Below, in pieces: positions 33,667-41,882 of a stretch of 64,000 nucleotides of DNA (position 1 is the stretch's first letter; every line of letters begins with the position of its first letter). Origin of the DNA: CAIVVT01 sp963823095 (GTDB lineage: Bacteria > Acidobacteriota > Terriglobia > Bryobacterales > Bryobacteraceae). The stretch spans positions 1 through 64,000 of the forward strand of contig CAWGKI010000019.1 of the NCBI GenBank assembly GCA_963823095.1, read 5' to 3'. The notes below the pieces were generated by a model. The model was not told the origin of the DNA, searched no databases, and saw only the letters and a list, made by a program, of their open reading frames with translations. The position numbers were made by a program, and so were the translations under genes.

Positions 33667-36600
33667 ATGTCCAAGAGGATTGGTCTATCCGGGGCATTCT
33701 TGATTCTATTATCAGGAATAGCTCTCAACGCTCAAACATTTCGTGGGGGCATAGCAGGCACTGTTCTGGATCCTACGGGCAGCGCAGTGGCTGGCGCCTC
33801 AGTCGGAGCTTCGAGCGCAGCCACGGGTCTCGAACGCCAGACGGTCTCCTCCGCAACTGGCGAATTCTCTTTTCAGGATCTGCCGCTGGGCCAGTACACC
33901 GTTTCGGTGTCGCACCCCGGCTTCGCGGTTCTAAAGATCCAGCAAGTGTCCGTTGAGGTCGGCAAAGTGACCAGCATCCATGCCGCCCTGGAGGTGGCCA
34001 CGCAGTCGCAGACCGTAGAGGTCGCGGCCACCGCAGTCTCGCTGGACACCGAAACAGCGACATCCAACCAGGTCATCCCCGATAAGGCCGTGCAGGAAGT
34101 TCCGCTAAACGGACGCGATTTCACGCAGTTGATCAAGTTGGCGCCGGGCGTAAACGGCGCGGGCTCGCTGAACGGGGCGCGCACCATGCAAACCAACTGG
34201 CAGATCGACGGCGCGGACAATAACGATCTCTGGCACAATTCGGCGGCCATCAATCAGGGCGGCGTCTCCGGCGTGGCCGGCACGCTGCTGCCTATTGATG
34301 CCATCGACCAGTTCTCCGTCCAGAGCCAGGCCAACGCCGAAGCGGGCCGCAATGCGGGCGGCTCGGTCAACATGGCGATCAAGTCGGGCACGAACGAGCT
34401 GCATGGGACGGTCTATTACTTCAACCGCAATGACGCGTTGGCGGCGGCCTCGCCTTTCGCGCCTCCCGGTTCGCCGAAGCCGAAGCTCAAGAACAACCAG
34501 TTCGGCACCTCGCTCGGCGGCGCCATCGTGAAGAATAAGCTGTTTTACTTTCTGACCTACGAGCGTCAGAAGTTCATCGTAGGCAATGAGAATTCGGCCA
34601 CCGAGCCTTCAGCCGCGTGGGTCACGCAGGCGCAGGGCGTGCTGGCGCAATATGGCGTCGCGCCCAATTCGGCCACCAACAACGTTCTGTCGTTCTGGCC
34701 AGCGCGTGGGCGCACGGGCGGCGCGACTTCGCCCAACTTCTTCAGCACCGATAACAGCGACAACTTCAGCGACAACGGGATCGCCAAGATCGACTACGTC
34801 ATCAATTCGAAGAATAATCTGGCGTTCCGTTGGTTCGTCGGCACGGGCACGCAGACCGCTCCGGTGGGCAGCCCGTACCATGAGTACTACCAGGTGGCGC
34901 CCAGCCGCATGCAGAACTACTCGCTGGTCTATAACACCGTGTTCTCGCCGCACCTGGTGAACCAGGTTCTCGCCGGGGTGAACTACTTCAAGCAGACCTT
35001 CAACGACTTCAACACGTCATTCAACCCCGTGGCAGCAGGTCTGAACACCGGCGTCACCAACCCGACTCTTTCCGGCTCGCCTGATATCACGATCGCCGGG
35101 TTCGACGAGATCGGTTTGACGCCGCCTCTTGGCCGCATCGATACCACGGGTCACATCGACGAAACGCTGACCTACACCGCGGGCAAACATCAGTTCCGCC
35201 TGGGCGGCGAATACCGGCGCTCCCGGCTGGACGTGTTCTATGAACGGAATGCGCGCGGCACGTTCAGCTTCGACGGTTCTCAGGGTCCTTGGGCCAACGC
35301 TTCCGGGATTTCGGACAACCTGAAGAGTCTGGCCGACTTCCTGGCGGGTTACGTTCAGTCTTCGGCGATCGTTCTCGGCGACCGGCAGCGCGATTACTAC
35401 ATCAACGCGGCTAGCCTGTTCGCTCAGGACACGTTCAAAATCACTCCCAAGCTGAGTCTGGATTACGGCGTCCGGTGGGAGTATTTCGGACCGATCTCCG
35501 ATCCGACGAACCGCATCTCCACCTTCATTCCAGGACGCGGCATTGTCTTCACCGGCAGCAATGGGCTGAGCTCCATCTACCCGGCGCGCAAGAACAATAT
35601 TGCGCCTCGCTTCGGTTTCGCCTACGCGCCGAAAGCGGGCGGGAAACTGGTCTTCCGCGGCCACTACGGGATCTTCTACGACCAGCCGAGCATCAACGCT
35701 TTCGGCGACAACCGTCCTCCCAACAAGGGCGCAACGGGCATCTTGTCGAACCCCGCTGGCTCCGATCCGGTCTTCTCCCTGACCCGTTCGAATTACACCA
35801 TTGTGCCCGGCCAACCCATCTTCGGCAGCTCCACGATCCCGCCCCCGCCCTACGGTGTTTTCTCCGTGGATCAAGGTTTCAAGAACGCGTCCTCGCAGAA
35901 TATCGGTCTCAGTACGCAATATCAGATTTCGGGCAATACGTTCCTCGAAGTCGGCGGAGTGGCTAGCTTGGGTCACCACCTGCTCAACACGCTGGACATC
36001 AACCAGGCGCCCGTTTCGGCGCTTGGCACCGCGGCTTCGTTGGCCACCCAGAACACTCTGCGTCCCTACTATGCGGCGTATCCGAACTACGCCACCATCA
36101 ACCAGGTGGAGAGCGGCGCCAGTTCGCACTACACGGGCCTGGTGACCAGCCTGAAGACGAACGGCTGGCATGGCTTGACGTCCCAGTTCTCCTACACCTA
36201 CGGCCACGCCATCGATGACGCATCGGCCGTTCGCGGCATCACGCCGACCAACAGCACCAATCTGAAGGCCGATTATGGCAACTCCGATTTCGACGTCCGC
36301 CACACGTTCACGAGCTACCTGCTCTACAACGTCCCAGCGTTCTCGAAGGGACCTAAACGGCTCGTCAAAGGCTGGCAGTTCAACTCGATCCTGTCGGCGT
36401 ACAGCGGCACGCCGTTCACGGTCTATGCGGGCAAGAACTACAGCGGCACGTTTGAGGGCAAGGATCGAGCGGTCCAGATCGGCGATCCGTTCGCGAATGT
36501 CCCGGCAGGGTACCTGTTCAATCCGGCGGCTTTCGCCGCGCCGGCTCAGGGCAGCTTCGGCACCATCGGCCGCAACACGCTGCGCGGTCCCGGCTTCGCT

Positions 36601-36936
36601 TCCGTCGACTTCGCGGTTCTCAAGAACACTCCGATCACGGAGCGCATCAGCACCCAGCTCCGTATCGAGATGTTCAACCTGTTCAACCGGACAAACTATG
36701 CTCCGGTCTCCACGACGATCACCTCGGGGAGCTTCGGTAAGTTCACCGATACGATCGGCGATTACAACGGCGCGCCCGGCATCGGAGCCGGCGAACCGTT
36801 CAACGTTCAGCTTGGCCTGAAGATCATCTTCTATCCGGTTGAGGTCTCCGCAAACAACAACGCCGGCATTCCCGCGAGGGGGTGCCGGCGTTGTCATTGG
36901 AGCCGAGACCATCCCGAAACGGAGCCGCGACTGTGA
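33667..36936 (+). CDS. Oar-like TonB-dependent outer-membrane receptor
   Basis: From the ATG at 33667 (ribosome site TTGGGAG) the protein is 1089 residues. It has a signal peptide (SKRIGLSGAFLILLSGIALNAQ), a carboxypeptidase-regulatory-like domain (about 26-105: GGIAGTVLDPTGSAVAGASV), a plug domain (about 120-250: VQEVPLNGRDFTQLIKLAPGV, WQIDGADNNDLWHNS, QFSVQSQANAEAGRNAGG) and a large barrel. This is the Oar-like type abundant in Acidobacteria and Bacteroidetes, taking up oligosaccharides or siderophores. Barrels usually end in an aromatic residue soon after FNVQLGLKIIF. Here the frame continues about 35 more codons through a hairpin terminator and a palindromic element, so the normal stop appears to have been lost. 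Confidence 0.9.
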   Translation: MSKRIGLSGAFLILLSGIALNAQTFRGGIAGTVLDPTGSAVAGASVGASSAATGLERQTVSSATGEFSFQDLPLGQYTVSVSHPGFAVLKIQQVSVEVGKVTSIHAALEVATQSQTVEVAATAVSLDTETATSNQVIPDKAVQEVPLNGRDFTQLIKLAPGVNGAGSLNGARTMQTNWQIDGADNNDLWHNSAAINQGGVSGVAGTLLPIDAIDQFSVQSQANAEAGRNAGGSVNMAIKSGTNELHGTVYYFNRNDALAAASPFAPPGSPKPKLKNNQFGTSLGGAIVKNKLFYFLTYERQKFIVGNENSATEPSAAWVTQAQGVLAQYGVAPNSATNNVLSFWPARGRTGGATSPNFFSTDNSDNFSDNGIAKIDYVINSKNNLAFRWFVGTGTQTAPVGSPYHEYYQVAPSRMQNYSLVYNTVFSPHLVNQVLAGVNYFKQTFNDFNTSFNPVAAGLNTGVTNPTLSGSPDITIAGFDEIGLTPPLGRIDTTGHIDETLTYTAGKHQFRLGGEYRRSRLDVFYERNARGTFSFDGSQGPWANASGISDNLKSLADFLAGYVQSSAIVLGDRQRDYYINAASLFAQDTFKITPKLSLDYGVRWEYFGPISDPTNRISTFIPGRGIVFTGSNGLSSIYPARKNNIAPRFGFAYAPKAGGKLVFRGHYGIFYDQPSINAFGDNRPPNKGATGILSNPAGSDPVFSLTRSNYTIVPGQPIFGSSTIPPPPYGVFSVDQGFKNASSQNIGLSTQYQISGNTFLEVGGVASLGHHLLNTLDINQAPVSALGTAASLATQNTLRPYYAAYPNYATINQVESGASSHYTGLVTSLKTNGWHGLTSQFSYTYGHAIDDASAVRGITPTNSTNLKADYGNSDFDVRHTFTSYLLYNVPAFSKGPKRLVKGWQFNSILSAYSGTPFTVYAGKNYSGTFEGKDRAVQIGDPFANVPAGYLFNPAAFAAPAQGSFGTIGRNTLRGPGFASVDFAVLKNTPITERISTQLRIEMFNLFNRTNYAPVSTTITSGSFGKFTDTIGDYNGAPGIGAGEPFNVQLGLKIIFYPVEVSANNNAGIPARGCRRCHWSRDHPETEPRL
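36857..36894 (+). terminator. Hairpin terminator inside the extended TonB receptor frame
   Basis: ACAACGCCGGCA (36857-36868) and TGCCGGCGTTGT (36883-36894) pair as a perfect 12-bp stem with a 14-base loop. It lies just after the expected C-terminus of the TonB receptor, yet within the annotated reading frame. Confidence 0.7.
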
Positions 36937-37017
36937 GGGAGCGGTTGTCACTCCCCGTTTGAAATGCTTGCCAGCGAAAGGCTCAGCTAAACCGCTCCCT
37001 CACGGTCACGGCTCCGT
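36919..37017. repeat. 28-bp inverted repeat (CGGAGCCGCGA type)
   Basis: Left arm 36919-36946 and right arm 36990-37017 match as inverted repeats at 26 of 28 positions. The same 28-base word occurs as a perfect inverted pair at 39637-39700. It sits between the TonB receptor stop and the prepilin peptidase stop. Confidence 0.8.
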
Positions 37018-37022
37018 TCCTC

Positions 37023-37850
37023 TTAACGTCGCAACCAACCGAGCCAGCCGGCCACCGCGACCAGCAGTCCGGCCGCTCCCAGAAACGATCCGAAGGGCAA
37101 CTCGTAGGACAGCACCTTTTTCCGGTTCCAGAGCGTCCAGACCAGCCCCAGCACGCTACCCGCGACGCCGGCCACGATCAGCGTAAGAATGGTGCCCTCA
37201 AAGCCCAGAAACGCCGCCATCATGCCCAGCATGCGCGGATCCCCATCTCCGAGCGGATCGATGTCGCGCTTCCATAGCCGGTTCAGCCGCTTGTAGAACC
37301 ATCCGACAAACCACAGCAGCAGGGCGGCCGAGAGCGAAGCGATTCCCGCTTCCGCCAGGCCCGCCAGGGCGGGCGATTGCAGTTGCAAGATCAGGGAGAC
37401 GATTCCGGCCTGCGGAGGCGCTACAGTGGCGAGGGCGAGCCCCGCCAACCAGCCGCCCAACGTGAATTCGTCAGGCAGAATGCGCTCTTCCAGATCGATG
37501 ACCGATAGTGCGACGAGGATGAATCCGAAGACGCACCACTTGCCTCCTGCCCAACCCGCTCCGTTCCAGTGCACCGCGGCCCAGAACCATGCGCCGGTGA
37601 GCGCCTCCACGATCGGGTAGCGCCAACCGATCGACGTGCGGCAGTAGCGGCAGCGCGCCCGCAGCAGCACGAAACTCAGGACGGGGATGTTGTCATACCA
37701 GGCGATCGTGTGCCCGCATTTGCGGCAATGCGACCGCGGCCGCACCACCGATTCGTCTGCCGCCATGCGCGTGATGCAGACGTTCGCGAAGCTGCCCAGG
37801 AGCAACCCGAAAACTGCAGCCAGCACCTCGACCAGGATCCGATACTCCAT
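37023..37850 (-). CDS. pilD: Prepilin peptidase / N-methyltransferase
   Basis: A 275-residue A24-type aspartic membrane peptidase. The N-terminal domain has a zinc-type pair, C42-x2-C45 (HCRKCGH) and C67-x2-C70 (RCRYCR), as in enzymes that also N-methylate pilin. The catalytic aspartates are D119 (ALSVIDLEERILPDEFTL) and D204 in the GxGD-like motif GDGDPRMLGMMAAFLG. Around eight membrane helices are evident. It processes type IV pilins or type II secretion pseudopilins, none of which is encoded here. It follows the glycosyltransferase operon with a four-base gap, probably transcribed with it. Confidence 0.93.
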   Translation of the reverse strand: MEYRILVEVLAAVFGLLLGSFANVCITRMAADESVVRPRSHCRKCGHTIAWYDNIPVLSFVLLRARCRYCRTSIGWRYPIVEALTGAWFWAAVHWNGAGWAGGKWCVFGFILVALSVIDLEERILPDEFTLGGWLAGLALATVAPPQAGIVSLILQLQSPALAGLAEAGIASLSAALLLWFVGWFYKRLNRLWKRDIDPLGDGDPRMLGMMAAFLGFEGTILTLIVAGVAGSVLGLVWTLWNRKKVLSYELPFGSFLGAAGLLVAVAGWLGWLRR

Positions 37851-37854
37851 TGGA

Positions 37855-38739
37855 TTACCTCAACGCTTCGCGATAGCACTCGATGGTTCGGTCGATCATG
37901 TGTTGGGTGGTGAAGCCCTGCTCCACCATCGCGCGGGCGTTCCGAACGATGCGCTCGACCAGGCGCGGATCGCCTTCCAGTTCCGAGACCGCGGCTTGAA
38001 ATTGCAGCGCGGTATTGCCGGCGAGCAACCCGGTTCTGCGGTCGTGGACAATCTCGCGCAAGCCGCCCGCATCGCTCGCAATCACGGGAACGCCATAAGC
38101 CATCGCGAGCAATGCCGCCGAGCCAAGTCCCTCCGACGCGGTGGGGTACAGCAACATGCGCGCCGACTGCAGGGCCCTCGGCAGGTCTCCGACGAATTCG
38201 ATGTCGAGCGGAATTTGTTCCAACAGAGGGCGGCACTTGCCGGGATCGTCGGAATCCAAGGCTATGATCTTGCCCTCGCGCGTGCTGGACGTGGGCGGCA
38301 CGTCCACGCCATCGTAGACCAATTGCAAGCGCTCCGCCGGAATCCCCGCCGCGCGCAGCACATCGACTACGGCTTTCGAAACGCACAGGAACAGCTTTGC
38401 GGAGTCGTATTTTCGCGCTGAAAACCACGTTTTCTTGACCGGAAACGCCACGCGCCGCGAAACCACGAAGGGCGCTCTCGATGCGAGCCAACCGTACGTG
38501 TGGGCGTGCGCGTCGTGGCAGTGCACCAGATCCGGCCAGCGAGACTCACTCCGCAACGCAGCCCAACCCAACCTGCGCGTCTCCACGCCGCGCGCCGCCG
38601 CCTCGCGCGCTAGCGGCGAATTGAATGGCGCCATGAGCCGCACTTCGATGCCGCGAACCTGTAGTCCGGCAAGTAGCCGCAACACCTGGAACTGTCCGCC
38701 GCGCAGCGCCTCGCCCGAATCGATATGTAGAATCCGCAT
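37855..38739 (-). CDS. Glycosyltransferase family 4 protein
   Basis: The ATG at 38739 is taken as start (a TTG six bases upstream is possible); the protein is 294 residues. It has a GT4-like N-terminal fold (RILHIDSGEALRGGQFQVLRLLAGLQVRG) and the C-terminal GT-B motifs ASEGLGSAALLAMAYGVPVIASDAGGLREIVHDRRTGLL. It is shorter than typical GT4 enzymes (~350-400), having a reduced middle. It acts on nucleotide-sugars in the cytoplasm, probably for a lipid-linked glycan. It is separated from the GT2 gene by two bases, so they are one operon with the prepilin peptidase. Confidence 0.88.
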   Translation of the reverse strand: MRILHIDSGEALRGGQFQVLRLLAGLQVRGIEVRLMAPFNSPLAREAAARGVETRRLGWAALRSESRWPDLVHCHDAHAHTYGWLASRAPFVVSRRVAFPVKKTWFSARKYDSAKLFLCVSKAVVDVLRAAGIPAERLQLVYDGVDVPPTSSTREGKIIALDSDDPGKCRPLLEQIPLDIEFVGDLPRALQSARMLLYPTASEGLGSAALLAMAYGVPVIASDAGGLREIVHDRRTGLLAGNTALQFQAAVSELEGDPRLVERIVRNARAMVEQGFTTQHMIDRTIECYREALR

Positions 38740-38741
38740 GG

Positions 38742-39485
38742 TCAATTCCAGCTCATGAAGCGCGCCTTGGCATACTTCAGAAACGTGTAGAGCGAAGCCA
38801 TGTAGGCTATCGCCAATCCCTCTACGCCATCAAGATAGCCGGCCTGCAGGAAGTAAGTCCGAACGAAGGTCCAGGCCGGGTCGACCAGCAGCCGCCGCGT
38901 GCTCACAGGCTTGCCTCGCGCCACCACTTCCTCGGCGGCGAGAGTGGTGTAGCGGTCCATCGACTTGAGATGCTCACTCAGCGATCCGCACGTGTAGTGC
39001 AGCAGGTTGCCGTCGAGCTCGCCAACGGGACCCTCGGACATCACACTCTCGTGGACGTATTCACCGACCCATTTGGCGCGCCGGCGATCGAAGAGGCGGA
39101 TCTTGCGGTCGGGGTACCAGCCCGAGTGCAGAATCCACTTGCCAAGGTACTGCGCCAGACGGGGGCAGGTATAGGCGTCGAATTGCGGACCGTTCTTCTT
39201 GATTTGCCAGATCTCGGCTTCCAACTCTTCGCTCAGCGCTTCGTCGGCATCGAGCGAGATCACCCAGTCGTTCGCCGCCTGATCGGATGCATAGTTCTTT
39301 TGTCCCGCGTAGCCACGCCAGTTGGCCTCGATCACGCGCGCTCCATACTTCTCCGCAATCTCGACGGTGCGGTCGGTCGAACCGCTGTCCACTACCAGGA
39401 TTTCGTCGCAGCAGCGCAGGCTCTCGATGGCTCGGGGCAGGTTCAGTTCTTCGTTGAGCGTGATGATGGTCGCCGAGATCTTCAT
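38742..39485 (-). CDS. Glycosyltransferase family 2 (WaaE-like)
   Basis: A 247-residue GT2 enzyme with the nucleotide-sugar binding N-terminus ISATIITLNEELNLPRAIESL, the first acidic motif ILVVDSGSTDRTVEIA and the DxD-like region WVISLDADEALSEELEAEI. The later pattern RKIRLFDRRRAKWVGEYVHE and the C-terminal region resemble the WaaE/KdtX group that adds glucose to the inner core of lipopolysaccharide. No membrane segment is clear, although the C-terminal end is hydrophobic. It is the first gene of the GT2-GT4-prepilin peptidase run on the minus strand. Confidence 0.92.
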   Translation of the reverse strand: MKISATIITLNEELNLPRAIESLRCCDEILVVDSGSTDRTVEIAEKYGARVIEANWRGYAGQKNYASDQAANDWVISLDADEALSEELEAEIWQIKKNGPQFDAYTCPRLAQYLGKWILHSGWYPDRKIRLFDRRRAKWVGEYVHESVMSEGPVGELDGNLLHYTCGSLSEHLKSMDRYTTLAAEEVVARGKPVSTRRLLVDPAWTFVRTYFLQAGYLDGVEGLAIAYMASLYTFLKYAKARFMSWN

Positions 39486-39811
39486 GCGGATTCTCGAGCG
39501 CCATATGAAACGCAGGCTGGGGTCGGCACAAATCTCTCTAGGGCAGGCAGACCGTGCAACACCAGAGGATGAAAATGATCATGCGCATTTGCCGCAGCAC
39601 CGAACCGCGAATGAAGAGAGCGGCCAATGCCAGCTACAACCGCTCCCTCACGGTCGCGGCTCCGCCCGGAAACGGAGCCGCGACCGTGAGGGAGCGGTTG
39701 GTTCGCATGTTCTCGTAGCAGCCGCGAACTGGCCCGTGATTGCTCTCTTCGTTCGCGGCTCTGTGCTGGCGCGGCTCCGTTCACGGGATGGATGTGGCGT
39801 CGCATGGCTGT
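39486..39811. other. Intergenic region between GT2 and the site-2 protease
   Basis: About 325 bases with no supported gene. It is dominated by the nested inverted repeats at 39605-39758. Confidence 0.5.
39605..39758. repeat. Nested inverted repeats with a perfect 28-bp hairpin
   Basis: Arms 39637-39664 and 39673-39700 are exact reverse complements (28 bp) around an 8-base loop, the most stable hairpin seen in the window. An outer pair, 39605-39621 and 39742-39758, matches at 16 of 17 positions. The 28-base word also occurs at 36919-37017. Confidence 0.9.
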
Positions 39812-40738
39812 CTATCGCAACCACTCCTGCGGCTCATTGTACAGAAGCGGAGCGGGCATGAAAGCGACGATGAGTATCAGCACCGCCACGAAGAGCAGAG
39901 CCTTGCGTTTCCAGTCCAGGCGCTCGTCGTCGTAGACGGGGAAGTGCCGTCGGCCCACCAGCAGAAGTACGCCCGCCCAGAAGAACCAGGGCCAGAACAG
40001 GAATCCCATCAATGCCAGAGCGGCAATGGTTCCAAACGACACCCAGCGGTGCCGCTCCCCGAGCCACGCGTACACAATGTGTCCACCGTCGAGTTGGCCC
40101 ACCGGCAGCAGATTCAGCGCCGTGGCGAGCAGTCCGACCCAGGCGGCCCGTGCGACCGGATGCAGATTCAGATCCGCCAGGCTCGATCCAGGAAAAAGCC
40201 AGGCGCCGATCCACTGGATGGCGAGCGGAAGGCCCAGTCTGGCTTCGCCTGCTTCACCCAGTCCCGGCACCACGCGAGATAGTGCGAGCCCGATTCCGAG
40301 CGCGGGGAGCACAAACAGGAATCCGGCCAACGGACCGGCGATGCCTACGTCGAAAAGCTCACGACGGCCCTTCAGGGGAGAGCGGAAGCGGATGAATGCG
40401 CCGAACGTTCCGATGAAACTAGGAGCCGGAAGGAACCACGGTAGCGTGCACAACACGCCGTGATAGCGGCAAGCGAAGTAATGCCCAAATTCGTGCGCCA
40501 ACAGAATCAGCAGCAGGGTCAGGGAATAGGGTAGGCCGCCGAGCAGGAGCGCGGGCTGCTGGATCAGATCGCCAAACGCCTTCAGATCCTCAATGAAATC
40601 GAGGCCTGGCAGATTGCGTTCAAAGTGAAAGGCTACACGCGCTCCGAGCGCCGTGGTGCAGAGCAGTGTCAGCAGGAAGAGAACAAGCGGGATCAGGACT
40701 GCCCGCACCTGGCGCGGGCGTGAGTTGTCGCTTTCCAC
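39812..40738 (-). CDS. Site-2 protease family membrane metalloprotease (M50)
   Basis: A 308-residue M50 intramembrane protease with the zinc-binding motif HEFGH (H82, E83, H86) in a membrane helix and the third-ligand motif NLLPVGQLDGGH near residue 227. About six hydrophobic segments are visible. There is no PDZ domain, so it is closer to the small SpoIVFB-like or ACA-type family than RseP. Such enzymes cut membrane-bound regulators. Candidates would be anti-sigma proteins, but the anti-sigma gene at 5388 is far away and no link is shown. It is adjacent to HU on the same strand. Confidence 0.92.
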   Translation of the reverse strand: MESDNSRPRQVRAVLIPLVLFLLTLLCTTALGARVAFHFERNLPGLDFIEDLKAFGDLIQQPALLLGGLPYSLTLLLILLAHEFGHYFACRYHGVLCTLPWFLPAPSFIGTFGAFIRFRSPLKGRRELFDVGIAGPLAGFLFVLPALGIGLALSRVVPGLGEAGEARLGLPLAIQWIGAWLFPGSSLADLNLHPVARAAWVGLLATALNLLPVGQLDGGHIVYAWLGERHRWVSFGTIAALALMGFLFWPWFFWAGVLLLVGRRHFPVYDDERLDWKRKALLFVAVLILIVAFMPAPLLYNEPQEWLR

Positions 40739-40764
40739 GGTTCAGGCCAAGGCGGAGTCCGCCT

Positions 40765-41034
40765 TTAGTCGAGCGCCTGCAATTCCTTGCCAGGCTTGAA
40801 GCGGACGGCCTTCCCCGGCGGGATTGCCACCTCGGCGCCGGTGCGCGGATTGCGCCCAATGCCGGTTTTGCGGGGCCGAACGGTGAAGATGCCGAACCCG
40901 CGAAGCTCGATCCGATCGCCTTGTGCAAGCGCGCGCTTCATGGACTCGAACACCGTCTCGACAGCCATTTCGGCCTTCGTCTTCGTGATGCCGGTCTTGT
41001 TCACGACCTCATTGACGATGTCGAGTTTAATCAA
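40765..41034 (-). CDS. HU-family DNA-binding protein
   Basis: From a TTG at 41034 the protein is 89 residues, the normal HU size: IKLDIVNEVVNKTGITKTKAEMAVETVFESMK, then GDRIELRGFGIFTVRPRKTG and the DNA-binding arm IGRNPRTGAEVAIPPGKAVRFKPGKEL. The TTG start is chosen because a strong ribosome site (AAAGGAGG, about 7 bases upstream) precedes it and it gives the family length; a longer frame to 41145 has only unconserved residues. A nucleoid protein that bends DNA. It lies upstream of the site-2 protease and divergent from the flavin reductase gene. Confidence 0.95.
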   Translation of the reverse strand: MIKLDIVNEVVNKTGITKTKAEMAVETVFESMKRALAQGDRIELRGFGIFTVRPRKTGIGRNPRTGAEVAIPPGKAVRFKPGKELQALD

Positions 41035-41143
41035 GATGAGCCTCCTTTGACGCCGGGGCCCTCCAGGCACTCGCGAGCGTCGCGTCAAAGTGCATGATAG
41101 GATTAGGGTTACAAGCTTGTCAAGCGCCTCTTTCGTAAACCCC

Positions 41144-41638
41144 ATGAATAGTTGCTCCCCCGGCCGGATCCTGCACCCCGAAGAGTTCAGGAGAGCCTGC
41201 GCGCGTTACGCCACCGGTATCGCCATTGCGACGGTGCAAGGACCGGATGGGACGCCGCAAGGGCTGACCGTGAACTCGTTCACATCGGTGAGCCTGGAGC
41301 CGCCTTTGGTGCTGGTTTGCATCGCCAAGACAGCGACGGCGTACTCCGCATTTCAGGTCGCAAAGGGCTTTGCAGTCAACATTTTACGAGAAGAGCAAAT
41401 CGATCTTTCGCAGCACTTCGCGTTGAGCAAACCAGAACGCTTCGACGGACTTGCGTGGCGCGAAGGACTGCACGGCGCGCCGATTCTGGATGGCGTTCTG
41501 TCTGTGCTTGAGTGCGCGATGCATGCGTCGTTCGAAGCAGGGGACCACACCGTCTTCATCGGTTTGGTTGAACACGCCGAGTCTCACGAAGGCTCGCCGC
41601 TACTTTATTTCGCAAGCGCCTACCGGAAACTCGGATAG
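41144..41638 (+). CDS. Flavin reductase-like FMN-binding protein
   Basis: The ATG at 41144 gives a 164-residue protein, matching the flavin reductase (HpaC-like) family; a longer start at 41090 is less likely. Motifs: FRRACARYATGIAIATVQGPDGTPQGLTVNSFTSVSLEPPLVLVCIAKTATAY (shown by extent, core GLTVNSFTSVSLEPP), KGFAVNILREEQ and the C-terminal ASFEAGDHTVFIGLVEHA. These enzymes supply reduced flavin to monooxygenases or act as nitroreductase-like enzymes. No partner oxygenase is encoded here. It is divergent from HU across about 110 bases. A palindromic element follows. Confidence 0.92.
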   Translation: MNSCSPGRILHPEEFRRACARYATGIAIATVQGPDGTPQGLTVNSFTSVSLEPPLVLVCIAKTATAYSAFQVAKGFAVNILREEQIDLSQHFALSKPERFDGLAWREGLHGAPILDGVLSVLECAMHASFEAGDHTVFIGLVEHAESHEGSPLLYFASAYRKLG

Positions 41639-41641
41639 GGC

Positions 41642-41875
41642 GCGCCTGGGAACGCCGATCTCCGGATCGGCCCAAATGGCAGCGTCAAAGGCCGGCGGGT
41701 GTGAAGGAGTATGCGCAGCCTCGACCCGAATCCGTTCTCTTCCTGGCACATTGATACAAACCGGCTGTCCAACGCGAACGCATGCGTTCCCGCGGCGCGA
41801 CGGCATTTGATGGACCTTTGCCGATAAGCCGCTTACGCGGCGATTGGGGCCGATCTGGAGATCGTCGATCCCAGG
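41642..41875. repeat. Split palindromic-word element before the catabolic operon
   Basis: GCCGATCTCCGGATCGGC at 41654-41671 (preceded by GCGCCTGGGAACGCC) faces a diverged copy at 41849-41866 (followed by GATCCCAGGCGG). About 180 bases lie between them without a gene. It is the third member of the family at 11861 and 30761, with a similar-sized centre to the second. Confidence 0.75.
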
Positions 41876-41882
41876 CGGACCG

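Noticed and set aside
35017..36951. 644-codon open frame antisense to the TonB receptor
   Set aside because: The plus-strand barrel is conserved throughout, and the antisense translation is Arg/Val/Glu-rich shadow sequence.
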